DNA of 13,252 nucleotides from Ochromonadaceae sp. CCMP2298 (Eukaryota > Sar > Synurophyceae > Ochromonadales > Ochromonadaceae). Of the stretch, positions 6,334-13,252 are shown one piece after another. The position numbers and the translations under genes were made by a program. Within the stretch, counting starts at the first letter, position 1. Each line of letters opens with the position of its first letter. The notes under the pieces were generated by a model that worked only from the letters and a program-made list of their open reading frames with translations, did no database searches and was not told the origin of the DNA. The stretch covers positions 1 to 13,252 of the forward strand of contig MU634321.1 in assembly GCA_026770595.1 (NCBI GenBank). Direction: 5' to 3'.

Positions 6334-7531
6334 ATGCTATTTACCATTTGGCTTTCTCTACTCGGCATGTCGCTAGGTCTGAAGCTCGGGCTCGGTCTGA
6401 GGGGGGTGAGATCTGCACCAGTGGCAGTGGCACGACTTTTGGCGACCCATCACATCACAAACGACGAATTGTTGAAGGACAAGATGGAATTCCAGAGTGC
6501 AAGCTCTCTCTTCCTGCTAGACAGCACGAAGTTCGGGCTGGACATGGCGCTGGCTGACGGTAAGTCCTATTTCCGTTCCTCTCTCCACATCTCATAGTTA
6601 TGATGTCACGTCTAAAGTCTAACAGTATTCCTCTACGGTATCCTACACTATTTCATTAGGTCTGAAGAACCTGGGCGACTTCGCTGCGGCAGAGCTGTTC
6701 GCCAAGGAGGCGATCGACATAGCCCACCACACTGAGCAGAGCGACAATATCTATGCCGCCTACGCAGAGGGCATCCTCGCCGAGATCAGCTACGAGCAGG
6801 GGAACTTCAAATCCGCAGCAGATCGCTTCCGCCACGCCTTGAGTGCCTACGAGAACCACTACAGGTCCAAGACGGGGCCGCAGAACGTGAAGTCTCTCGG
6901 AGCTGCGCAGATGCTGTCTTTCGCCTTCATGACTGGTCGTAGGTACGACAAGGCCGCGGAGGCCCTCAAGGTGGAACTGCGGAACGTGTACGATGTCTAT
7001 GGCAAGGAGTCCCTGGAGGCAGCCGACACCCAGGTGAACCTAGGGTCTGCCTATCTGTACACAGACAACTTCGATCTCGCCGAACACTACTACCTCAAGG
7101 CCCTGGGCATCTATGAGGCGCACATGGCTGAGGGACTCGACCCGCCCACCAAGCCCCTCCAGCTCATCTTCACAGGGATGGGAGACATCAATTACCTCCG
7201 CCAGAAAGAGCTAACTGCGATGAACTACTACCTGCGCCTGGAGGAGCTCTTGAGCCAGCAGAAGCAGCAGACGCAGCAGATGCAGGAGCAGGAGCAGATG
7301 CAGGAGCAGGATGCACATCCCCGCAAGACCTACAACTCCGCCATGAAGAACCTGGGACTGATCAAGTGGCGCTTGGGGGACTTCGCGGACGCCCAGAGGC
7401 GCCTCAGGAACGTGCTAAAAACCCTGCAGGAGGACGAGCAGTACGGCGAGGAGCACCCGCAGACCCTGTCTGTGAAGCAGAAGCTGATCGAGCTGCACAA
7501 GGACATAGTGGAGCAAAAGTACGGCAACTGA
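6334..7531 (+). CDS. Kinesin-light-chain-type TPR protein, paralogue B, two exons
   Basis: Exons 6334-6559 and 6660-7531 join in phase 1 and give 365 residues. The hydrophobic N-terminus (about 1-22, MLFTIWLSLLGMSLGL) is followed by basic residues (GLRGVRSAPVAVARLL), suggesting a signal anchor or organelle-targeting peptide. From about residue 65 there are some six TPR hairpins matching paralogue A, ending with YGEEHPQTLSVKQKLIEL, the kinesin-light-chain-type signature. Residues about 307-327 form a Gln-rich insert (QQKQQTQQMQEQEQ) between the fifth and sixth repeats that A lacks. Over the first 75 residues after the intron I count 69 identical to A. Over the next 80 I count about 34, so divergence rises abruptly. 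The intron at A's second position is absent. Role inferred: partner-binding scaffold; compartment and partners unknown. Confidence 0.88.
6560..6659 (+). other. Intron of TPR paralogue B, 100 bp, GT-AG, phase 1
   Basis: The donor is GACG|GTAAGT and the acceptor is TTTCATTAG|GTCTGA. It is at the same position and phase as intron 1 of paralogue A and is recognisably the same intron, apart from about 22 extra pyrimidine-rich bases after the donor (about 6571-6593). A 45-bp block (6594-6638) is identical to 5746-5790 on the other strand. Confidence 0.93.
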
Positions 7532-7774
7532 AGGCAGGGCAGAAATTCGACTGATGTGCATACATTGGGGGCTAAGTGTGGTAGCTGATGTGCAGGCTGA
7601 AGTCACCACAGTGGATGCAAAGTACGGTAACATGATGCGACGAGTTTCGATTGTGAAATACATGTTGAAATGCAGTGTGAAATATATGTTTGGCAAACGA
7701 AAACGGAAAAATAATAGTGCGCCCTTCACAAAAACACTGCGAGTTGCGAGTTGTAATAAGTCCTACCTGGAAAA
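7532..7774. other. Convergent 3' spacer between TPR paralogue B and the large minus-strand gene
   Basis: This 243-bp spacer is AT-richer than the flanking exons and holds both 3' UTRs. It contains an imperfect 15-bp direct repeat, TGTGAAATACATGTT (7652-7666) and TGTGAAATATATGTT (7676-7690), with a 24-bp period. The end of the upstream coding sequence (AAAAGTACGGCAAC) has a weak echo near 7618-7631. No gene is supported here. Confidence 0.6.
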
Positions 7775-10700
7775 TCAAGCGTTCAACTTGTTTTTCACGA
7801 AGGCCGCTATCTTCGCGGCGATGAATAGGGGGATGCCGGCCTCGTGCAGGAAGGCTCTAAGGCTCTCCGTGTTCACCTTCCCCTCCGTGGAGGCGAACAG
7901 GCCCCCGGTGGCTACCAGGTCTGCATAGGAGGTGCAGCCCTGCGCGACCAGACAGCCCGCCGCCTCTTTGGCGCTGTATGCGTCCTGGATGCCCACGTCC
8001 TGTGTGAGCACCTGCACCAGGCTGGTCTGCAGGTCGGTGCCGAGCAGTGCCCCCTCCCCTCTCTGGGTCCAGTCCGCCACTGCACTTCCCTGTCGGGCCT
8101 CCAGGTCCAGCTGGATGCTGACGTGCTGGCCGTGCTGAGGACCAGGTCCTACGGGCAGCATGAGGTCAGTGAGCACTCGCCAGGATGTGTGGAGGTCGCG
8201 GGGGCTGATCCAGTAGGAGCGGATGCCGAGGCCCAGGCGCACCAGCTGGCTCTGTGGCTGCCTAAGCAGGCCCTTCACTGCCGCCACGCGGCTGAGGTCT
8301 TGCTGGAGGATGGCCAGAAGAGCCTGCTCGAGGTGGCGCACGGCACAGCTTAGCAAGACGTCCGGCGCCCCCACGTCCAAGTTAGCCCCAATGTCCGCGT
8401 CCGCGACGACCGGCGGCGGGGCAGGCCTGCGGAAGCGGTGTGCGATGAGGTGAGTCTGCAGGGCTGTGTACATCTGCAGCAGCCCCTCCAGCGCCCCCGT
8501 ATCGAACAGGTCGCCCCACAGGCGTACGGGCAATGCGGGGGCGTGCAGCTGCTTCGCTATCTGGGCGGCCAGCATCAGAGAGGCGGTGGCCTGCAGCAGC
8601 GGGATCAGGTCAGCCAGGGTCCCGTCCACCCTGATGGGCACGGACGAGTAGGCCTGCTTGGGCTCGCCCCCACTGCCCCCACCCTGATGGCTAGTGCTAT
8701 ATGTGGGGGCGCCCCACTCCCCTTCCGCCTCATCGGGAGCTACCAGGTCTTGCAGGAAATACAGTCGCCACTCCGCCCCTCCATCCAGACTGCGCACTGC
8801 CTCCGCTAGCAGTCCAGCCTCCAGTCTGGCGTCCCCCACGCTCAAAGGCGCAGGCAGCAGCACCATTCCTACGGGGAAGTCGCACTGCACCCCCTCCAGC
8901 GCGTCGGACAGCGCCTTGATCGTGCCGAAAAAGCGCGTTTTCAGGGCCGCGGTGGCAGGTGCGCTCTCGTGGGCCCATGCGTGCGCGGCGAGGGCGGGGC
9001 TGACGAGGGAGAAGTTGGTGTGCTGGAGGCCCAGGGCGTCGAGGCTGCCCACCTGTACCTGTGGGTCGAAGGTGCTCACGCAGAGCTTGCTGGGCCGCGA
9101 GGGGCCCGCGCTCCTGCTGAAGGATGTGTGCGTAGTGTTGGCGTTGTAAGCGTTGATTTTGCGCAGGCTGAGGTCGCCTAGCGCGCACTGCCACTGGTCC
9201 CGGCCCAGCCTGCTGCAGGCGACGATAACCTGTATGGCATCCACTGCCTCCAGATCCACACCCCCACCCTGCAGCACGGTCATGCCAGCGGGCAATGCAA
9301 GCAGAGACTCCGTCACAAGCGAGTGCGTGATGTTCAGCAAGCAGTCGTTATCCCCCCCAGGCTCCCCAGACACGCAGAGAAGGTAAAGGGATTTATACAT
9401 GGGTGCGCTAGCTGTGGCCCAGCGCGCCTCTGCCTCGCAGCCGTACTGCCTAAGCGCAGTCAGGTCTCCCCCAGGCCCGCCCGCACTGGCGGAGAGGTTG
9501 CCCTGGGTGGCGACAGTGAAGTGCACCTGTGCGACGAGCAAAGCGTCCAGATAAAAGGCCAGCTTCACGGGGCACTGCGGGGGCGCGTCATGGGCGAAGC
9601 GCACTCCCAGCAGGCCCCTACTGTCCGATGAGAGCCGCATGGAGAATACGGCGCGCGCCTGGGCATCGCTAAAGGTCGCGAACTCGCAGCAGGGCATTAC
9701 CGTCACCTCCCTCTCCCCCTCCACACCCCAGCCCATGTCCGAGCCTGTGCGCGCGAAGACCACCATGGGCGTCCACACGAGGGGCGCGCAGTGGGAGCGG
9801 AAGCAGGCCCCGAACTCGGTAAGGGGCGATACCGCCTCCACACCCACTCCCTCAATCGCCTGCATGCCCATCCCCTGCACCTGCCCTGCCCCCTTACCGG
9901 AGATGGGGTCCAAAGCTAGGTCTAGTGACGCGAAGGAGGGGTCGAAGTACGCCTCCTTGCCCGGGTACAGCCCTCCCATACTACCCACCAGAGACGAACC
10001 CATCTCCATGCTGCCCATGGCCATGGAGACTGGCTTGCGGGACCCCTTCGAGTGCGCATGGGCATGGGACAGGTCCCTGCTGTCCCAGTCCCTGTCCCTG
10101 CTCCAGTCCCTGTCTCTATCGCCCATGTCCCCGATGGCCCTGTCGCTGTCCCCAGCGTCTAATCGGCGTGAATAACTCCCCTGCGACCGCCTCTGCGCCG
10201 AGTTGCTGCGTAACTGTGCGTGCATGTGGGCGCCACTGGACATCTGTCGCTTGGGCCCGGGTGCCGTCTTGGGCCGCTTCTGGCTCTGGATCGGGCTCTT
10301 GCCCTGGCTTTTGCTGGACAGCTCAAACTCGCCGTTGCGGTGCGCAAAACCTTCATAGCTGGCAGGGTCCAATGCGGCGGTGTCGGAGCTCCTGGCCACG
10401 ATTAGCGCGTCGTCGTCGAAGCTGCCATCGAAGCTGCCCGTTCCGTCGAAGCCCCCCCCCTCATATCCGTCGCTATCCAGGAACTCAGGACCGCCCATAC
10501 CCATACCCATACCCACACCCATACCCTCACCCATATCCACGCCCATACTGACGGCCTCACGCAAAAAGGTCCAGGCGAAGGTGCGCTCTGCGGTTGCGCC
10601 CTCCAGCAACACCGAGTAGAGGTCGGGTCCGAGGCGGCCCACGCACACGCCCGGCAGCCACGCATCCGCCAGCCCCCTGCCCCCTGCCCCCTCTTCTATA

Positions 10701-13252
10701 GTCTCCACGAGCGCCAGCACTGGATCGCCCGCAGAGAAGCCCCTCTGCTGCGCGTCCATGGCCTCGTCCCCGTCTATGTCCCTGTTCCCGTCCCAGTCCC
10801 GACGACCGTGGCTGTTCTTAGCGCTACTGTGGGGGCCCCTGGGCTCTGACTGCCGCTGTGGGTGCGGGTGCTGGTGCGACCTGCGCTCGCGGTGCTGTTG
10901 GAAGAGGACTCTCTCGGGAGACGATGAAGCACGCGGGTGGGAGCTTTGGTGGTAGGATTGTGGGTAGAGGGGCGCGTCGCGACTGGTGCGTTGAAGCACG
11001 TCCCCGTCCTCGCTCTCTACGCTGCTGCGCGCTCTGAGGGCAGAGGGGTGAGCGGGGGAGGGTCCTCGTCGCGACTGCCGGGCACTTGATTCCCTGCTCT
11101 CCCAGCCCTCCCTGCCCTCCCTGCTCTCCATGCCGCGCAGAGAAGTGGGCTCTTGGGGCTCTACGTCTAGGTCTGCCTCTAGTAGCTCCGAGTCTGCGCC
11201 TGGGCCTGGGTCGAGGCTGGAAGGGTGCACGTGTCTGTAGAGGTCGCCCTGCTGAGAGAGCGCGTCGAACAGCCCCCCCGGAAAGACCGCCTGCACCACG
11301 CACAGCTCGTGCCGCCGCAGCGCCGCATTGTACAGACGCACGTGCTGCCCCTCCGTCACACCTGCTCCCACCCCCAGCCCAACCTCATGTGCGTGTATGC
11401 CGTGTGCAGGTACATGGGCATTCCCCTTGCCGCTGCCACTGGCGCTCACTGCTCCAAACTGCAGTCCCAGGTCCTGCCCTCCCCCGCCCCTGGTCCCACT
11501 GTCGACCACGCGATGGTGCGAGCCACGTCGAGGGGTGGCACTGCTGGGGGCTGGGGTGGAGGGCTGCCTCGCCCCCGCAGAGCTGGCGGACCTGTGGGGC
11601 GGGTGTGCGTAGAGCGCTCCGTGCTGCTGGTACACTTTGGGAGTCTCGGACTCGGGACCCGTACCTCGCGCCTCTCCCGCGGACCCCACGCCCGCACCGT
11701 TGGGGACCCCTCTTCCTCTGCCTATGCCACCACCCATATCATCCATACCAGCACCGCTAATGCCCATGTCGGTGCCCGCACCCGTACCACCAGTGCCGCT
11801 CGAGGGCGCGGGAGTGGGCAAAAGCTGGTACAGCACCTGCATATGCTTGGCGCACTCCCGAACGTTCGCGCGCTTGGAGGGCATGATGCGTCTTACGGAG
11901 ACGCTGCGCTCCTTGCGTCCGTCCTCGAAGACCACCGTGTAGCAAGCCTCGCCCTCGCCCGCCCCCAGAGCTAAACCCGGTCCCAGTCCCGGTGTCCCCT
12001 GTACCCCCTGTGCCCCCCTCGCCTCGGGCTTGTCTGGATAGAGCACCAGGGCTGAGCGCCAGTGGGCCGAGCCTGAGAGCTTACAGTCGACCACGTCGCG
12101 GGGGCGGAAGTGGTACCGTAAGTGCATGCCCCGCACCAGCTCATCACTGCCCCCCTCCATTCGCACGGTGTAGGAGCCGTCCCGCAGGTCGAGGGAAACG
12201 CGCCCGCGCCGCCACTCCAGCTCACACTCACCGCCCTGGTCCAAGCCCATACCCTGGTCCATGTCCATACCTACTGTGCCCCAGTCCTCCTGGTTTCGCG
12301 AGGACGAGGGCGCGGCGGGCATTCGTACCTCCACGTAGTCCCCCCTCTGGAAGGCACCCGCGTCATAGTGCGGCCTGGCCTCGCCCCGCGCCACCCCCTG
12401 CTGCAGGTGCAGGTGGAAGGGAGAGTGCTCCAGCGGTAGGCAGGGCCTTACCCAGGGCGCCTCGACCTCCAGCACCTCCAGCACCACTCTCTCCACCCCC
12501 GCACCCACACCACCCGGCCCTTGTCCCTTGCTGGAGCTATCAATGCGCTCCTCTGCCCCCCCGGACATGGGCTCCCCGGGTCCCCAGGGGACAGGCACCT
12601 CCACCAGCACGGTGAGCAGCTGCGTGGGCGAAATGTTGTCCGCCACCAGTACAGTGGCCCCGCACCAGAACAGGTCAGACTCCCCTAAGAATCGCACTTG
12701 CACGGACTGACCCACAGCGTAGCACACAGGCAGGCGCTCGCTGGGTGCCTCGGTGTCCCACACGACCTCGTCCTCGGCAAGCCCCAGCCCCGTCCCCATC
12801 GGCCCCCGTTCCGTCTCTCCTAGAGGGCCGGAGGACCCCTCTAGTGCCTGCATACCCTCTACACCTGCGCCTGTACCCGTCGTGGGGGGAAGGGTGTTGG
12901 TGGGGCTGGGCAGCGGCAGGTGCGAGAAGCGGTGGAAGTGCGCACCCGCGCGCAGCAGCTTCTGCCGGCAGTGGCGGATGGCTCCCGAGCCCAGCCTGAC
13001 TGCGCATCGGTCGCTGGACACGCATAGCAACGTAGCCGTTTCCCAGGTGTCCTCGTCCACTTGTACTTCCAGTCTGTCCTCAACCTCCCACTGCCCCACA
13101 ATACCCGCACCGAATACATAGTCCCTGTGCTCCGTACGGACGATCAGCGGCGCCCCGCGTTTGCGCGCAGCCTGCTCGAGCAATGCGCAGGTATCTGGCG
13201 TGAGCAGCGTGCGTGCGATGAGTTGGGCCAGCTTCCCGCCATCCTCCCCCCC
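7775..13252 (-). CDS. Very large unrecognised protein with SH3/Tudor-like segments, 3' part (5' end outside window)
   Basis: The frame is open from the right edge to TGA at 7777-7775, giving 1825 residues with no required intron; the true start lies outside. I do not recognise the whole protein. Segments that look like SH3/Tudor-type barrels (GDxVEVR, then WRRGRV, then DGSYTVRMEGG) occur at about residues 43-103, 178-225, 303-378 and 380-470, with two weaker ones at genomic 11220-11350 and 10550-10745 (FSAGDPVLAL). Between them lie Gly/Ser/Pro/Arg-rich low-complexity stretches, a Met-Gly repeat and an Arg-Asp repeat (DRDRDWSRDRDWDSRD). The last ~680 residues (below about 9830) are globular in composition and end in a helical, possibly SAM-like, region (LRAFLHEAGIPLFIAAKIAA). 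No catalytic motif or membrane segment is evident. A scaffold or chromatin/RNA-associated role is inference from the Tudor-like resemblance. Confidence 0.8.
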   Translation of the reverse strand, partial: GGEDGGKLAQLIARTLLTPDTCALLEQAARKRGAPLIVRTEHRDYVFGAGIVGQWEVEDRLEVQVDEDTWETATLLCVSSDRCAVRLGSGAIRHCRQKLLRAGAHFHRFSHLPLPSPTNTLPPTTGTGAGVEGMQALEGSSGPLGETERGPMGTGLGLAEDEVVWDTEAPSERLPVCYAVGQSVQVRFLGESDLFWCGATVLVADNISPTQLLTVLVEVPVPWGPGEPMSGGAEERIDSSSKGQGPGGVGAGVERVVLEVLEVEAPWVRPCLPLEHSPFHLHLQQGVARGEARPHYDAGAFQRGDYVEVRMPAAPSSSRNQEDWGTVGMDMDQGMGLDQGGECELEWRRGRVSLDLRDGSYTVRMEGGSDELVRGMHLRYHFRPRDVVDCKLSGSAHWRSALVLYPDKPEARGAQGVQGTPGLGPGLALGAGEGEACYTVVFEDGRKERSVSVRRIMPSKRANVRECAKHMQVLYQLLPTPAPSSGTGGTGAGTDMGISGAGMDDMGGGIGRGRGVPNGAGVGSAGEARGTGPESETPKVYQQHGALYAHPPHRSASSAGARQPSTPAPSSATPRRGSHHRVVDSGTRGGGGQDLGLQFGAVSASGSGKGNAHVPAHGIHAHEVGLGVGAGVTEGQHVRLYNAALRRHELCVVQAVFPGGLFDALSQQGDLYRHVHPSSLDPGPGADSELLEADLDVEPQEPTSLRGMESREGREGWESRESSARQSRRGPSPAHPSALRARSSVESEDGDVLQRTSRDAPLYPQSYHQSSHPRASSSPERVLFQQHRERRSHQHPHPQRQSEPRGPHSSAKNSHGRRDWDGNRDIDGDEAMDAQQRGFSAGDPVLALVETIEEGAGGRGLADAWLPGVCVGRLGPDLYSVLLEGATAERTFAWTFLREAVSMGVDMGEGMGVGMGMGMGGPEFLDSDGYEGGGFDGTGSFDGSFDDDALIVARSSDTAALDPASYEGFAHRNGEFELSSKSQGKSPIQSQKRPKTAPGPKRQMSSGAHMHAQLRSNSAQRRSQGSYSRRLDAGDSDRAIGDMGDRDRDWSRDRDWDSRDLSHAHAHSKGSRKPVSMAMGSMEMGSSLVGSMGGLYPGKEAYFDPSFASLDLALDPISGKGAGQVQGMGMQAIEGVGVEAVSPLTEFGACFRSHCAPLVWTPMVVFARTGSDMGWGVEGEREVTVMPCCEFATFSDAQARAVFSMRLSSDSRGLLGVRFAHDAPPQCPVKLAFYLDALLVAQVHFTVATQGNLSASAGGPGGDLTALRQYGCEAEARWATASAPMYKSLYLLCVSGEPGGDNDCLLNITHSLVTESLLALPAGMTVLQGGGVDLEAVDAIQVIVACSRLGRDQWQCALGDLSLRKINAYNANTTHTSFSRSAGPSRPSKLCVSTFDPQVQVGSLDALGLQHTNFSLVSPALAAHAWAHESAPATAALKTRFFGTIKALSDALEGVQCDFPVGMVLLPAPLSVGDARLEAGLLAEAVRSLDGGAEWRLYFLQDLVAPDEAEGEWGAPTYSTSHQGGGSGGEPKQAYSSVPIRVDGTLADLIPLLQATASLMLAAQIAKQLHAPALPVRLWGDLFDTGALEGLLQMYTALQTHLIAHRFRRPAPPPVVADADIGANLDVGAPDVLLSCAVRHLEQALLAILQQDLSRVAAVKGLLRQPQSQLVRLGLGIRSYWISPRDLHTSWRVLTDLMLPVGPGPQHGQHVSIQLDLEARQGSAVADWTQRGEGALLGTDLQTSLVQVLTQDVGIQDAYSAKEAAGCLVAQGCTSYADLVATGGLFASTEGKVNTESLRAFLHEAGIPLFIAAKIAAFVKNKLNA
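10066..10150. repeat. Degenerate CAGTCCCTGTCC-type repeat coding Arg-Asp/Ser
   Basis: Imperfect copies of a ~12-bp unit (CAGTCCCTGTCC and relatives) lie within the large minus-strand gene. They encode an alternating Arg-Asp stretch with Trp and Ser (DRDRDWSRDRDWDSRD). Such charged dipeptide repeats are common in RNA-processing and condensate-forming proteins. Confidence 0.7.
10494..10548. repeat. CCCATA-type hexanucleotide repeat coding Met-Gly
   Basis: About nine degenerate 6-bp units (cccata, cccaca, cctcac, ccatat, cgccca) lie inside the large minus-strand gene. On the coding strand it reads GGTATG-like units and encodes MGVDMGEGMGVGMGMGMG. The frame is preserved because the unit is six bases. 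Confidence 0.85.

Larger units (their letters stand above)
5500..6883. repeat. Inverted duplication: TPR gene halves A (5500-5865) and B (6490-6883)
   Basis: The end of exon 1, intron 1 and the first 225 bp of exon 2 of the two TPR genes are near-identical in inverted orientation, including silent sites and most intron bases. Similarity drops sharply after the codons for TGPQ (to 5500 in A, to 6883 in B). The 5' ends of exon 1 and the spacer between the genes do not share this level of identity. Confidence 0.85.

Noticed and set aside
4500-7531. The inverted TPR pair as a transposon with terminal inverted repeats
   Set aside because: The inverted similarity covers TPR coding sequence and an intron, not terminal repeats. 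There is no transposase and no target-site duplication that I can see.
10494-10548. Interstitial telomere-like or CRISPR-like array
   Set aside because: The units are degenerate hexamers without spacers, lie in frame inside a coding region, and do not match a canonical telomere repeat over a meaningful length.
7844-13121. Many long plus-strand and alternative minus-frame ORFs across the large gene
   Set aside because: GC-rich DNA lacks stop codons, so shadows are expected. Their translations are Arg/Pro/Cys-rich without recognisable motifs, whereas the chosen minus frame is open for over 5.4 kb.

Overview
This is eukaryotic nuclear DNA, most likely from a unicellular protist or alga. I see single-gene transcription units on both strands, short spliceosomal introns (74-121 bp) with GT-AG ends (one GC-AG), no ribosome-binding sites or operons, and GC-rich coding sequence against AT-richer spacers. 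The RING-CH ubiquitin ligase fold and kinesin-light-chain-type TPR proteins also point to a eukaryote. The lineage cannot be fixed from the sequence alone; stramenopile or haptophyte algae are a guess.

Layout. (1) 1-587, minus: 5' part of an unrecognised two-exon gene that runs off the left edge in a Pro-Val-Ala repeat. (2) 588-1172: divergent spacer with an AT-rich island. (3) 1173-2524, plus: two-exon unrecognised protein with three hydrophobic segments; the two ends of its intron are copies of each other. (4) 2785-4516, plus: two-exon gene joining a histidine phosphatase domain to a RING-CH (MARCH-type) domain and several membrane segments. This is the most unusual object here. (5) 4785-6019, minus, and 6334-7531, plus: head-to-head paralogous TPR genes, an inverted duplication with a near-identical 5' half, a shared intron and diverged 3' halves. 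(6) 7775-13252, minus: 3' part (1825 codons) of a very large, intron-poor gene with SH3/Tudor-like segments, a low-complexity middle and a globular C-terminal half; it continues past the right edge.

The genes do not form an evident pathway. The phosphatase-RING protein is probably a membrane-bound E3 ligase with a cytosolic phosphatase head. The TPR pair look like scaffold or adaptor proteins with a hydrophobic, possibly targeting, N-terminus. The large protein looks like a scaffold or chromatin/RNA-associated protein. Their adjacency is probably incidental, apart from the TPR pair, which share a 314-bp divergent promoter region.
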